From assembly GCA_003248315.1 (NCBI GenBank), contig QKWM01000004.1, positions 3,469,001 to 3,533,000 of the forward strand: DNA of 64,000 nt. Reading direction: 5' to 3'. This DNA comes from Streptomyces sp. SW4 (lineage in GTDB: Bacteria > Actinomycetota > Actinomycetes > Streptomycetales > Streptomycetaceae). Below, piece after piece: positions 31,302 to 41,686 of the stretch. A program made the translations under genes and the position numbers. Position 1 is the first letter of the stretch, and each line of letters begins with the position of its first letter. The notes beneath the pieces are model-generated. The model ran no database searches. It was given only the letters and a program-made list of their open reading frames with translations, and was not told the origin of the DNA.

Positions 31302-33519
31302 TCAGCGCTCCACCGCCTCCAGCCGCACCGCGCACACCTTGAACTCCGGCATCCGCGAGGTGGGGTCGAGCGCCGGGTTGGTCAGGGTGTTGGCCCGGCC
31401 CTCGCCCGGCCAGTGGAACGGCATGAAGACGGTGTCCGGCGGATGCCGGTCGTGATGCGGGCCGGGGCCACCGCCCGGCCGCGCCGCGAGACCACGGCCA
31501 CCGGATCTCCCTCGGCCGCCCCGAGCCGTGCCGCCAGTCGCGGGTGCAGCTCCACGAAGGGGCCGGGCGCGGCGGCGTTCAGTTCGGCGACGCGCCGGGT
31601 CTGGGCGCCGGACTGGTACTGGGCGACGACCCGGCCGGTGGTGAGCAGCACCGGGTACTCGTCGTCCGGTTCCTCGGCGACCGGGCGGTGCGAGACGGGC
31701 GCGAACCGGGCCCGGCCGTCGTCGGTGGCGAACCGGTCGAGGAACAGCCGCGGCGTACCGGGGTGCGCCGCGCCGGCGCCCTCGGTGTCCCGGGCCGGGT
31801 CGTCGGCCGGCGCGGCCGTGTCGAGCGAGGCGTCCTCGGCGTCCTCCGCGCCCTCGGGCGCCTCGTCGGCGGCCGTCTCCGTCTCCGGCGTCGCCGGGCA
31901 CGGCCAGAACACGCCGTTCTCCCGCGCCAGCCGCCGGTAGGTGATCCCGGAGTAGTCCGCCGGGCCGCCCGCGCTCGCCCGCCGCAGTTCCTCGAAGACC
32001 TCCTCGGGATCGGTCGGGAAGCCCTTCTCCACGCCGAGCCGCGCGGCCAGCTCGTGCATCACGTACAGGTCGCTGCGCACGCCCCGCGGCGGTGCGACCG
32101 CGCGGCGCCGCAGCAGCACCCGCCCCTCCAGGCTGGTCGTGGTCCCCGTCTCCTCGGCCCACTGGGTGACCGGCAGGACCACGTCGGCGAGCGCGGCCGT
32201 CTCCGACAGCACGACATCGCAGACGGCCAGGAAGTCCAGAGCCCTGATCCGCTCCTCGACGTGCGCCGCGCGCGGTGCCGACACCACCGGGTTGGAGCCC
32301 ATCAGCAGCAGCGACCTGATGTCCGTCCCCAGCGCGTCCAGCAACTCGTAGGCGCTGCGCCCCGGCCCGGGGAGGCGGTCCGGGTCCACGCCCCACACCT
32401 CGGCGACGTGCCGGCGCGCCGCCGGATCGGTCAGCTTGCGGTAGCCGGGCAACTGGTCGGCCTTCTGCCCGTGTTCACGCCCGCCCTGCCCGTTGCCCTG
32501 CCCGGTCAGGCAGCCGTAGCCGGACAGCGGGCGCCCGGCCCGCCCGGTCGCCAGGCACAGGTTGATCCACGCGCCCACCGTGTCGGTGCCCTTGGACTGC
32601 TGCTCGGGCCCGCGGGCGGTCAGCACCATCGCGGCCTCCGGCGCGCAGAACAGCCGCACCGCCTCGCGCAGCTGCGGGACGGGCACCCCCGTGACCCGCT
32701 CCACGTACTCCGGCCAGTGGGCCATCGCCGCCGCCCGCGCCTCCTCCCAGCCGGACGTGCGCCTGTCGACGTACTCCTCGTCCACCCGGCCCTCGGCGAC
32801 GACGAGGTGCAGCAGCCCCAGCGCCAGCGCGAGGTCGGTGCCGGGGCGTGGCGCGAGGTGCAGGTCGGCGTGGTCGGCGGTCCTCGTGCGGCGCGGGTCG
32901 ACGACGATCAGCGTGCCGCCGTTCGCCTTGAGTTCGTCGAAGAAGCGCAGCGCGGGCGGCATGGTCTCCGCGAGGTTCGACCCGACGAGGATCACGCAGC
33001 CGGTCCGCGGGATGTCCTCCAGCGGGAACGGCAGCCCCCGGTCCAGGCCGAACGCCCTGGTCCCGGCCGCCGCGGCCGACGACATGCAGAACCGTCCGTT
33101 GTAGTCGATCTGCGAGGTCCCCAGCACGACGCGGGCGAACTTGCCCAGCGCGTAGGCCTTCTCGTTGGTCAGCCCGCCGCCGCCGAACACCCGACCGCGT
33201 CCGGCCCGTGCTCGGCGCGCACCCGGGCGAGGTTCGCGGCGATCCGGTCGAGCGCCTCGGGCCAGCTCGCGGGCACCAGCGTGCCGTCGCCGTCCCGCAC
33301 CAGCGGGGAGGTCAGCCGCACCCGGGAGGACAGCACCTCGGGCGCGGTCCGCCCCTTGCCGCACAGGGCGCCCCGGTTGACCGGGAAGTCGGCGCGCTCG
33401 GTCACCTCGAGGGTCCCGTCGGCGGCGGGCGTGAGGTTCATCCCGCACTGCAGGGCGCAGTACGGGCAGTGCGTCGGCGTCGGCACCGCTGTCGGCGCCG
33501 GCGTGGCGGGACTCTGCAT
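31302..33519 (-). CDS. nasA: Assimilatory nitrate reductase catalytic subunit (two frame breaks)
   Basis: Cytosolic molybdopterin-guanine-dinucleotide enzyme reducing nitrate to nitrite. The N-terminal cluster motif is CPYCALQCGMNL with the fourth Cys in GALCGKG. The Mo domain includes GGGGLTNEKAYALGKFARV, GRFCMSSAAAA and NGQGGREHGQKADQLPGYR, all NasA-like. Frame breaks lie near nt 33185 and 31440; about 739 aa after repair. No Tat signal is seen, which fits assimilatory rather than respiratory use. An acidic, low-complexity insert lies near residue 525. It supplies nitrite to NirBD, encoded about 9 kb away. Confidence 0.92.
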
Positions 33520-33542
33520 GTCACCCACAGTGCGGCCCGCGT

Positions 33543-33570
33543 GTTACGCGCCCGTGCGGCTCCTTGTTAC
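33543..33570 (-). promoter_or_regulatory. Possible GlnR box upstream of nasA
   Basis: Minus strand reads GTAACAAGGAG, 12 intervening bases, GTAAC; the two GTAAC half-sites start 23 bp apart, within 51 bp of the ATG. This is close to, but not exactly, the 22-bp GlnR spacing. GlnR dependence of nasA is known in Streptomyces; the site is inferred. Confidence 0.4.
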
Positions 33571-33622
33571 GCGGCCGGGACGGCGGCCTCCCCGCCGCCG
33601 CCCGGCCGCCGTGAGGTGCCGG

Positions 33623-34344
33623 TCAGCTCCCGTCGGCGACCTTCGTGTGCAGGACGGCGCGGGCCTGCTCCGCGGCGCGGGCGGTGCTCTCGCTGACGAA
33701 GTCGAGGAAGCGGGCGATGTTCTCCAGGCGGGCGCCGGCCGGGGTGTCGGGGCTGAGCACGGAGACGCCCTGCCGCGCGGTCTCGACGACCTGGGCGATG
33801 GACCGGGCGCTCGCCATCATCGACTCGTACCAGACGTCGTCGTCCACGACGTAGCGCTCCCGGCGGCCCTCCTCGCGTTCCCGGCGGACGAAGCCCTGGG
33901 TCTCGAGGAACGCGACGGCCTTGGAGACGGACGCCGGGCTGACCTGGAGCCGCTGGACGAGCTCGGCGGCGGTGAGACTGCCGGCGTCGGTGAGCGTGAG
34001 GCAGGCCATCACCCGGGACATCATCTTGGGCATGCCGGACCCCATGAGGACGGTGGTGAACAGCTCCTCGTACTCGCGGACGGCCTCCGGGTCGCGGCCG
34101 TACTCCTGCGGAGGCAGCCCCGGCGCGCGGGGGCGGTCCGGCGGCGCCGGTGGGCGCGGCGTTCGGTGGCGCGGTGGGCCAGGTCGGCGCGGTAGCCGGT
34201 GGGGCCGCCGTTGCGCATGACCTCGCGGGTGATCGTCGAGGTCGGACGGTCCAGCCGCCTCGCGATCTCCGCGTAGGCGAGTCCGTCGGCCAGCCCCAGC
34301 GCGATCTGCTGACGCTCCTGCTGGGTGAGCCTGCCTCCCGGCAT
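33623..34344 (-). CDS. GbsR/MarR-like regulator with IS30-type HTH (one frame break)
   Basis: Transcription factor with two DNA-binding modules. Residues 1-50 (RLTQQERQQIALGLADGLAY, then STITREVMRNGG) are the HTH of IS30 transposases. A linker leads to a winged helix of GbsR/MarR type (LTAAELVQRLQVSPASVSKA, then GFVRREREEGRRERYVV). The C-terminal helices carry an Arg/Ala-rich end. The frame changes near nt 34115; about 240 aa after repair. It is divergent from the DUF4097-drrAB operon, and TTGCAA palindromes lie between them, suggesting that it controls this exporter operon and itself. Confidence 0.8.
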
Positions 34345-34395
34345 CGGGGTCTCCTTCGTGGTCCGTGGTGGGCCCAGTATGACCTTCACCCTCAT

Positions 34396-34451
34396 TCCAT
34401 TGCAACGGACCTCTCCTGGGCTGTTGCGTTATCCGCGAGACCATTGCAATG
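34396..34451. promoter_or_regulatory. Pair of TTGCAA palindromes, candidate operators
   Basis: TCCATTGCAACGGA at 34396 is nearly palindromic, and CATTGCAATG at 34442 is perfect. A third related AATGCAACG overlaps the promoter spacer at about 34515. They lie between the divergent regulator and DUF4097 genes in the least GC-rich stretch of the area. Confidence 0.6.
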
Positions 34452-34500
34452 ATTTCACGTCGTTGGCCTGTGGTTAAGGGGTTTTGGCGCAACGCGGTGA

Positions 34501-34529
34501 TTGCTCGTTCTGTGAATGCAACGTAGCTT
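34501..34529 (+). promoter_or_regulatory. Promoter of the DUF4097-drrAB operon
   Basis: TTGCTC and TAGCTT separated by 17 bp, 52 bp upstream of the first start codon. This is a good housekeeping-type Streptomyces promoter, and a TTGCAA-like site lies within the spacer. Confidence 0.55.
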
Positions 34530-34580
34530 TTCTGGTGTCGGAAACAGTCGGTCCGAGTTTCGAGTCCTGAGGAGCCCGTG

Positions 34581-35250
34581 ATGCAGAAGTTCGCCACGCC
34601 CGCCCCGGTCACCGCCGTGCTGGCCGTTCCCGCTGGCCGGGTCCGGTTCATCGCCGGCGACCGCACCGACACCGTGGTCGAGGTCCTGCCCGCCGACCCC
34701 TCCCGGGCCCGCGACGTGGCCCTGGCCGAACAGACCGAGGTCTCCTTCACCGACGGCGTCCTGCACGTCCGGGCCCCCGGAAGGCGGCCCGCCGCATGGG
34801 ACCCTCCGGCGCCGTCGAGGTCACCGTCCAGCTCCCCGCCGGCTCCCGCGTCGAGGCCCGCGCCGCCGCCGCCGAGTTCCGCGGCGTGGGCCGGCTCGGC
34901 GACGTCACCGTCGAAAGCGCCCAGGGCACCGTCCGGCTCGACGAGACCACCCGCGCCCGCCTCACCCTCGAGGCCGGCGACATCACCGTCGGACGCCTCA
35001 CCGGCCCCGCCGCCCTGCGCACCCGCCAGGGCAACCTCCACATCACCGAAGCCGTCCACGGCACCGTCACCCTCCGCACCGACCGCGGCGACATCACCGT
35101 CGGCGCCGCCCGCACCACCTCCGCCACCCTGGACGCCGCCACCGGCCACGGCCGTATCCACAACGGCCTGCGCAACACCGACGGCCCACCGCCGGCCTCG
35201 CCCTCCACGCCACCACCGCCCACGGCGACATCACCGCCCGCAGCCACTGA
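34581..35250 (+). CDS. DUF4097 beta-strand repeat protein (two frame breaks)
   Basis: Right-handed beta-repeat protein without signal peptide or membrane segment. Repeating motifs such as LEAGDITVGRLTG, LRTRQGNLHITEA and LRTDRGDITVGAA show the roughly 20-residue period. Frame breaks lie near nt 34790 and 35190; after repair it is about 223 aa and ends HGDITARSH. It is the first gene of an operon with a DrrAB-type exporter, a common Streptomyces arrangement with unknown purpose. Confidence 0.75.
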
Positions 35251-35291
35251 CCGAAGCCGCGCACCGCTGAACCTTCCAAGGGAGCCCTCTC

Positions 35292-36251
35292 ATGACGAAT
35301 CCGGCCATCGCGGCGAACGGGCTGCGCAGGTCCTACGGGACAAGACGGTCCTCGACGGCATCGACCTGACCGTTCCGGAAGGGACGATCTTCTCCCTGCT
35401 CGGTCCGAACGGCGCCGGCAAGACGACGGTGGTCAAGATCCTGTCGACGCTGATCCGCGCGGACGGCGGGCAGGTGCGGGTGGCGGGGCACGATCTGGTG
35501 GCCGAGGCGCAGGCGGTGCGGGCCGCGATCGGGGTGACGGGGCAGTTCTCGGCGGTGGACGGTCTGATCACCGGTGAGGAGAACATGCTGCTGATGGCGG
35601 ACCTGCACCATCTGTCCAGGCGGGAGGGCGGCGGGTCGCCGCCGATCTGCTGGAGCGGTTCGGTCTGACGGAGGCGGCGCGGAAGCCGGCGTCCACGTAC
35701 TCGGGTGGGATGAAGCGGCGTCTGGACATCGCCATGACGCTGGTCGGCGGGCCGCGGGTCATCTTCCTCGACGAGCCGACGACGGGTCTGGACCCGCGTT
35801 CGCGTCATGGCATGTGGCAGATCGTCAGGGAGCTGGTGGCGGGCGGTACGACGGTCTTCCTGACCACGCAGTACCTGGAGGAGGCCGACCAGCTGGCCGA
35901 CCGGATCGCGGTGCTGCACGGCGGGCGGATCGCCGCGGAGGGCAGCGCGGAGGAGCTGAAGCGCCTGGTCCCCGGCGGGCATGTGCGCCTCCGCTTCACC
36001 GACCCCGCCGCCTACCGCCGCGCCGCCGCCGCGCTCCGCGGGACCGCCCCGACGACGAGGCCCTCGCCCTGCAGATCCCCAGCGGCGGAAGCCAGCGCGA
36101 ACTGCGGGCCGTCCTCGACCGGCTGGACGCCGCCGGCATCGAGGCCGACGAACTCACCGTGCACACCCCCGACCTGGACGACGTGTTCTTCGCCCTGACC
36201 GGCGGCACCGTCCCCGCCCAGCCGAACCAGCCCGAGGAGACCGTCCGATGA
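35292..36251 (+). CDS. DrrA-type ABC transporter ATP-binding protein (three frame breaks)
   Basis: ATPase of a drug or lipid exporter. Walker A is GPNGAGKTT, the Q-loop lies in VTGQFSAVDGLITGEEN, the signature is YSGGMKRR, Walker B is VIFLDEPTTGLDPRSR, and the switch region is TTQYLEEADQLAD. The QYLEEAD form of the switch is characteristic of the DrrA group. Frame breaks lie near nt 35340, 35635 and 36050; about 320 aa after repair. Its stop overlaps the permease start (ATGA). Probably controlled by the divergent GbsR-like regulator. Confidence 0.88.
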
Positions 36252-37081
36252 GCACCCCCCTGGCCCCGGCCCGCCCGTCCCCCGTCCACCCGTCCGGGAT
36301 CGCGCTCGCCCTGCGCGACTGCGCCACCATGCTGCGCCGCAACCTGCTGCACGCCCGGCGCTACCCCTCCCTCACCCTCAACCTGCTGCTCACGCCGATC
36401 ATGCTGCTGCTCCTCTTCGTCTACATCTTCGGCGACGTGATGAGCGCGGGCATCGGCGGTGGCGGCGCCGACCGCTCCACGTACATCGCCTACATCGTCC
36501 CCGGACTGCTGCTGATGACCATCGGCAGCACCACGATCGGGACCGCGGTCTCCGTCTCCAACGACATGACCGAGGGCATCATCGCCCGGTTCCGCACCAT
36601 GGCGATCCACCGCGGCTCCGTGCTCGTGGGGCACGTGCTCGGCAGCGTCCTCCAGTGCGTGCTGAGCGTCGTCCTCGTCGGCGCGGTCGGCGTGGCCATC
36701 GGCTTCCGCTCCACCGACGCCACCGTCGCGGAGTGGCTGGCGGCGCTCGGGCTGCTCGCGCTCTTCGCCCTCGCGCTCACCTGGATCGCCGTCGGCATGG
36801 GCCTGATCAGCCCGAACGCCGAGGCCGCCGGCAACAACGCGATGCCGATGATCCTGCTGCCGCTGCTGTCCAGCGCCTTCATCCCGGTCGACACGATGCC
36901 GGGCTGGTTCCAGCCGATCGCCCAGTACCAGCCGTTCACCCCGGCCATCGAGACCCTGCGCGGGCTGCTGCTCGGCACGGAGATCGGTCACAACGGGTGG
37001 CTCGCCGTCGCCTGGTGCCTGGGCCTCGCGGTGCTCGGCTACGTCTGGTCGACCGCCAGGTTCGCCGGCGACCCGAGGTAA
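36248..37081 (+). CDS. DrrB-type ABC-2 permease
   Basis: Membrane half of the exporter, 277 aa, intact. Six hydrophobic segments are visible (SLTLNLLLTPIMLLLLFVYIFG, YIVPGLLLMTIGSTTIG, QCVLSVVLVGAVGVAIG, LLALFALALTWIAVGMGLI, and two after PAIETLRGLLLG). LLSSAFIPVDTMPGWFQPIA and QYQPFTPAIETLR are typical of the DrrB family. Coupled to the ATPase gene by ATGA. Substrate unknown. Confidence 0.9.
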   Translation: MSTPLAPARPSPVHPSGIALALRDCATMLRRNLLHARRYPSLTLNLLLTPIMLLLLFVYIFGDVMSAGIGGGGADRSTYIAYIVPGLLLMTIGSTTIGTAVSVSNDMTEGIIARFRTMAIHRGSVLVGHVLGSVLQCVLSVVLVGAVGVAIGFRSTDATVAEWLAALGLLALFALALTWIAVGMGLISPNAEAAGNNAMPMILLPLLSSAFIPVDTMPGWFQPIAQYQPFTPAIETLRGLLLGTEIGHNGWLAVAWCLGLAVLGYVWSTARFAGDPR

Positions 37082-37243
37082 CCGCCGGCGCGACGCACCA
37101 CCATGACGACGCGGGCGGCTCCCGCACCCCGTCCCACCCGAAGGGGCGGTGCACCCGGCACCCGGCCGGAGTGCGCCGCCCCGTTCCGGTGTGCGGGCCC
37201 GCCCGGCTGTCCGGGCCCGGCTCCGGGTGTGCGCGGGCCCCGC

Positions 37244-37972
37244 TCACCGGCCGGTGTCCGCGCCCCCCTCACCGGCCAGTGCCCGGGCCCGCTCACCGGC
37301 CAGTGCCCGGGCCACGCCGGGTTCCCTCGGTCCGAGGAACCGCGGGTCCGGTTCGAACACGGCGTCCACGGCCGCCTTGCCCGCCGCGAGCACCTCCCGC
37401 GCGCCCCCGTAGTACCAGGTCAGGTCGTGCACGGCGGGCACCCCGACCCCGTGGGAGGCGACGCCCGCCTCCTCGCAGAGCGCCACCGCCCGCCGGATGT
37501 GGAAGTCCTGGCTGATCAGCACCGCCCGCTCCACCCCGAAGATCTTCCGCGCCCGGACGCAGGAGTCCCAGGTGTCGAAGCCCGCGTAGTCGCTGACGAT
37601 CCGCCCGTCGGGCACGCCCTGCCGGACCAGGTAGGACCGCATCGCGTCCGGCTCGTCGTAGTCCTCGCGGCTGTTGTCGCCGGTGACCAGCACCACCTTC
37701 ACCCGCCCCGTCCGGTACAGCTCGGCCGCCGCGTCCAGCCGGTGCGCCAGGTACGGCGACGGCTCCCCGTCCCACAGGCCGGCGCCGAAGACGACGGCGA
37801 CGTCGGTGCGCGGCACGTCCCCGGTGGCGTACAGCCGGCCCTCGGTGACCAGCCGCAGCCAGGCCCCCGGCAGCAGCGCCAGCACGCAGACGGCCATCAC
37901 GGCCCGCACCAGCCGCCGCCGGCCGGTGCGCGTGCGCGGCGGATACGGTCGGCCCGGTCTCGCTCGGCGCAT
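37244..37972 (-). CDS. SanA/ElyC-like DUF218 membrane protein
   Basis: 242-aa protein with an N-terminal membrane anchor (VMAVCVLALLPGAWL) and an extracytoplasmic DUF218 domain: AVVFGAGLWDGEPSPYLAHR, VKVVLVTGDNSREDYDEP, and LISQDFHIRRAV. Related SanA and ElyC proteins affect envelope integrity and vancomycin tolerance. The C-terminal ALAGERARALAGE is a short tandem repeat that shows as a GC repeat near nt 37260-37320. Intact. Confidence 0.85.
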   Translation of the reverse strand: MRRARPGRPYPPRTRTGRRRLVRAVMAVCVLALLPGAWLRLVTEGRLYATGDVPRTDVAVVFGAGLWDGEPSPYLAHRLDAAAELYRTGRVKVVLVTGDNSREDYDEPDAMRSYLVRQGVPDGRIVSDYAGFDTWDSCVRARKIFGVERAVLISQDFHIRRAVALCEEAGVASHGVGVPAVHDLTWYYGGAREVLAAGKAAVDAVFEPDPRFLGPREPGVARALAGERARALAGEGGADTGR

Positions 37973-38184
37973 CGCCTGGTCCCCTCCCGGTCGCCCATCG
38001 ACAGTCAGGGACGCCCGGCGCGGCCGGACGGTTCACCGCCGCCCGCACCCGCGGCGGCCGGCCACGGTGCGACGCCGTCCGCCCCGGCCGGTTCACGCGG
38101 CCGGCCGCCGGCGTGTGAAGCGGCGGAAAACGTCCGTGACACCGACGCAACGGGGAGGCAACGTCCGGCGGACACGATCGCTGC

Positions 38185-38949
38185 ATGAAAGCCCCTCCCG
38201 CCCTGGTCGTCGTCGCGCACGGCAGCCGTGACCCGCGCGCCCCGCGCACCGTCCGCGCCCTGCTGGACCGGGTCCGCACCCTGCGCCCGGACGTCCCCGT
38301 GCACCTGGGACACATCGAGCTGAACGAGCCCCTCCTCCCGGACACCCTCGCCGCCCTCGGCGACACCGACGCGGTCCTCGTCCCGCTGCTCCTCACCCGC
38401 GGGTACCACGTCAAGCGGGACATCCCCGAGATCGCCGCGGCGGCCCCGGCCCGCACCCGCGTGGCCGCCCCGCTCGGCCCGCACCCCCTGCTCGTGGACG
38501 CGCTCCACGACCGGCTCCTCCAGGCCGGCTGGCCCGGCGGCGCCCCGCGCGGGAAGAGCGCCGTCGTCCTGGCCGCCGCCGGCTCCCGCGACCCGGACTC
38601 CCGCCGCGACACCGCCCGCACGGCCCGTCTCCTCTCCGCCCGCCTCGGCGTCCCGGTCGTCCCGGCGTACGCCTCGGCCGCGGCCCCGACCGTGCCGCAA
38701 GCGGTCGCGTCCCTCACCGAGCGGGGCCGCCCCCACGTCGCCGTGGCCTCCTGCTTCACGGCCCCGGGCCGCTTCGCGTCGGAGTGCGCGGCGGCGTCCC
38801 CGGGGATCACCTCGGCCCCGCTCGGCACCCACCCGGCCATGGCCCGCCTCGTCGCCGGCCGCTACGAGGAGGCGCTGGCGGCGGCGCCCGCCGGGGCCGC
38901 GGGACACCACGCGATCGGCCACCGCCGGCCCGCACTCGCCACGAAATGA
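38185..38949 (+). CDS. Sirohydrochlorin chelatase (CbiX/SirB family)
   Basis: Inserts iron or cobalt into sirohydrochlorin for siroheme or cobalamin. 254 aa with the duplicated chelatase fold: LVVVAHGSRDPRAPRT near residue 8 carries the metal-binding His, LTRGYHVKRDIP the second, and VVLAAAGSRDPDS begins the C-terminal half. Intact. Siroheme is the cofactor of NirB encoded upstream in the window, so supply of siroheme for nitrite reduction is the most likely role. Metal choice is not decided by the sequence. Confidence 0.88.
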   Translation: MKAPPALVVVAHGSRDPRAPRTVRALLDRVRTLRPDVPVHLGHIELNEPLLPDTLAALGDTDAVLVPLLLTRGYHVKRDIPEIAAAAPARTRVAAPLGPHPLLVDALHDRLLQAGWPGGAPRGKSAVVLAAAGSRDPDSRRDTARTARLLSARLGVPVVPAYASAAAPTVPQAVASLTERGRPHVAVASCFTAPGRFASECAAASPGITSAPLGTHPAMARLVAGRYEEALAAAPAGAAGHHAIGHRRPALATK

Positions 38950-38985
38950 GAACCCGGCGGACGCGGACGCGCTTACTGTCGACCC

Positions 38986-40283
38986 ATGGAAGGCACCGCA
39001 CCCGAGCCCCGCACCGCACTCACCGCCGGCTACGACCCGGCGTCGACCGCCCGCTGGGCACCCGAGCCGGACAAACGCCCCGGCCGCACCGCCTTCCAGC
39101 GCGACCGCGCCCGGGTCCTGCACTCCGCCGCGCTGCGCCGCCTCGCCGGCAAGACCCAGGTCGTCACCCCGACACCACCGGCCGGGGCCCGGCCTGGACG
39201 CCAGTCCCCGCACCCGTCTCACCCACTCCCTGGAATGCGCCCAGGTCGGCCGTGAACTGGGCGCCGCCCTCGGCTGCGACCCCGACCTGGTGGAGACCGC
39301 CTGCCTCGCGCACGACCTCGGCCACCCGCCCTTCGGACACAACGGCGAACAGGCCCTGAACGAGTTCGCCGAGGACTGCGGCGGCTTCGAGGGCAACGCC
39401 CAGTCCCTCAGGCTCCTCACCCGCATCGAGCCCAAACGGTTCACCCCGAGGGGTCCGTCGGCCTCAACCTCACCCGGGCCGCCCTGGACGCCGCCACCAA
39501 GTACCCCTGGCCGCGCGGGCGCACCCCACCGACCCGGCTTCGGCCAAGTTCGGCGTGTACGAGGACGACCTGCCGGTCTTCGCCTGGCTCCGCGAGAACG
39601 CCCCGGCACCCGCACCTGCTTCGAGGCCCAGGTCATGGACTGGTCCGACGACGTGGCGTACTCGGTGCACGACGTCGAGGACGGCCTGCACGCCGGCCAC
39701 ATCGACCCGGGCTGCCTGCTCGCCGACCCCGAACGGGACGCGGTCTTCGAGGTCGCCGTCGGCCGCTACGTCCCCGCGGACACCGACCCCGCCGAGCTCG
39801 CCGCCGCCCTCGACCGGCTCCTCGCCCAGGAGTGGTGGCCGCACGGCTACGACGGCTCCGCGCTCGCCCAGGCCCGGCTGAAGGACGCCACCAGCCAGCT
39901 CATCGGCCGGTTCTGCCTGGCCGCCGAGGCCGCGACGCGGACGGCGTACGGCGCCGGGCGGCTGACCCGGTACACCGCCGAGCTGGTCGTGCCCCGCGAG
40001 ACCCGCCTGGAGTGCGCCGTCCTCAAGGCCGTCGCCGACCGCTACGTCATGCAGCGCGCCGAACAGGAACGTCTCCGCGCCGACCAGCGGATCGTCGTCG
40101 CCGAACTCGCCGAGGCGCTCACCGCCCGCGCCCCCACGGCCTCGACCCCCAGTTCCGCGCACTGTTCGACCAAGCGGGCGACGACCGCGCCCGCAAACGG
40201 GTGATCGTCGACCAGATCGCCTCCCTCACCGACAGCTCCGCCCGCTCCCTTCACGCCCGTCTGACGGGCGCACGCGAGACTGA
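38986..40283 (+). CDS. dgt: dGTP triphosphohydrolase-like HD-domain protein (about seven frame breaks)
   Basis: Hydrolyses dNTPs to deoxynucleoside and triphosphate. The HD motif appears as RLTHSLECAQVGRE, then CLAHDLGHPPFGHNGE; MDWSDDVAYSVHDVEDG supplies the last metal Asp. Frame breaks lie near nt 39170, 39195, 39445, 39530, 39605, 40137 and 40267. Each costs one G or C, and repair gives about 434 aa ending LTGRTRD, the usual length. It precedes the FAD oxidoreductase and dnaG, the conserved dgt-dnaG neighbourhood of actinobacteria. This is the most damaged gene in the window. Confidence 0.88.
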
Positions 40284-40366
40284 CCTGATCGGGCCACTCC
40301 CCTTCCCGCAGCACGCTCCGTGCGGGACGCTCGCATGTGGCGGCATTCCGACGAGGAGGCAAACAC

Positions 40367-41628
40367 GTGGTCGACGCGGATCAGACATTCGTCATCGTCG
40401 GAGGGGCCTGGCCGGCGCCAAGGCCGCCGAGACGCTCCGCGAGGAGGGCTTCACCGGCCGGGTGATCCTCGTCTGCGACGAGCGCGACCACCCCTACGAG
40501 CGCCCGCCCCTGTCCAAGGGCTATCTGCTCGGCAAGGAGGAGCGCGACAGCGTCTTCGTGCACGAGCCCGCCTGGTACGCGCGGCACGACATCGAACTGC
40601 ACCTCGGGCAGACGGTCGTCGAGATCGACCGCGACGCCAGGACCGTCCACTACGGCGACGACGGCACCCGCGTCCGCTACGACAAGCTGCTGCTGGCCAC
40701 CGGCGCCGAGCCGCGCCGCCTCGACGTGCCCGGCACCGACCTGGCCGGCGTGCACCACCTGCGCCGCCTCGCCCACGCCGAGCGGCTCAGGGGCGTTCTG
40801 GCCGCCCTCGGCCGGGACAACGGCCACCTGGTGATCGCCGGCGCCGGCTGGATCGGCCTGGAGGTCGCGGCGGCCGCCCGCGAGTACGGCGCCGAGGTCA
40901 CCGTCGTCGAGCCGTCCCCGACCCGTTGCACGGCGTCCTCGGACCCGAGCTGGGCGGCGTCTTCGCCGAACTGCACCAGGCGCACGGCGTCCGCCTGCGC
41001 TTCGGCGTGAAGCTCACCGAGATCGTCGGCCAGGACGGCGTCGTCCTCGCCGCCCGCACCGACGACGGCGAGGAGCACCCGGCGCACGCGGTGCTGGCCG
41101 CGATCGGCGCCGCCCGCGCACCGCCCTCGCCGAGGCCGCCGGCCTGGAGATCGCCGACCGGTCGCAGGGCGGCGGCATCGTCGTCGACGAACGGCTGCGC
41201 ACCTCCGACCCCGACATCCACGCGGCCGGCGACGCGGCCTCCTTCCACCACGTCCTGTTCGACACCCGGCTGCGCGTGGAGCACTGGGCCAACGCCCTCA
41301 ACGGCGGACCGGCGGCGGCCCGCGCCATGCTCGGCCGGGACGTGGTCTACGACCGCGTGCCCTACTTCTTCTCCGACCAGTACGACCTCGGCATGGAGTA
41401 CTCGGGCTGGGCGCCGCCCGGCTCCTACGACCAGGTGGTGATCCGCGGGACGCCGCCAAGCGCGAGTTCATCGCGTTCTGGCTGCGGGAGGGCCGCGTGC
41501 TCGCCGGGATGAACGTGAACGTGTGGGACGTCACGGAGCCGGTCCAGCGCCTGATCCGCTCCCGGGCCCGCGTGGACGCCGAGGCCCTGGCCGACCCACA
41601 CGTCCCGCTCGAAGGCCTCGTCCCCTGA
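40367..41628 (+). CDS. FAD-dependent ferredoxin-reductase-like oxidoreductase (four frame breaks)
   Basis: Two-domain flavoprotein of the BphA4/rubredoxin reductase type that passes electrons from NAD(P)H to a ferredoxin or similar. FVIVGGG-LAGAKAAETL binds FAD, YERPPLSKGYL is the family marker, LLLATGAEPRRL is the second FAD motif, and IAGAGWIGLEVAAAAREYG binds NAD(P)H. AAGDAASFHH is the third FAD contact. Frame breaks lie near nt 40407, 40920, 41115 and 41450; about 421 aa after repair. GTG 40367 follows GAGGAGG. Confidence 0.87.
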
Positions 41629-41686
41629 ATCCCGGGGGCTGGTCACCGCGGCCGGGCCTGTCAGTCGGCGCCCGTAGAATTCACGC

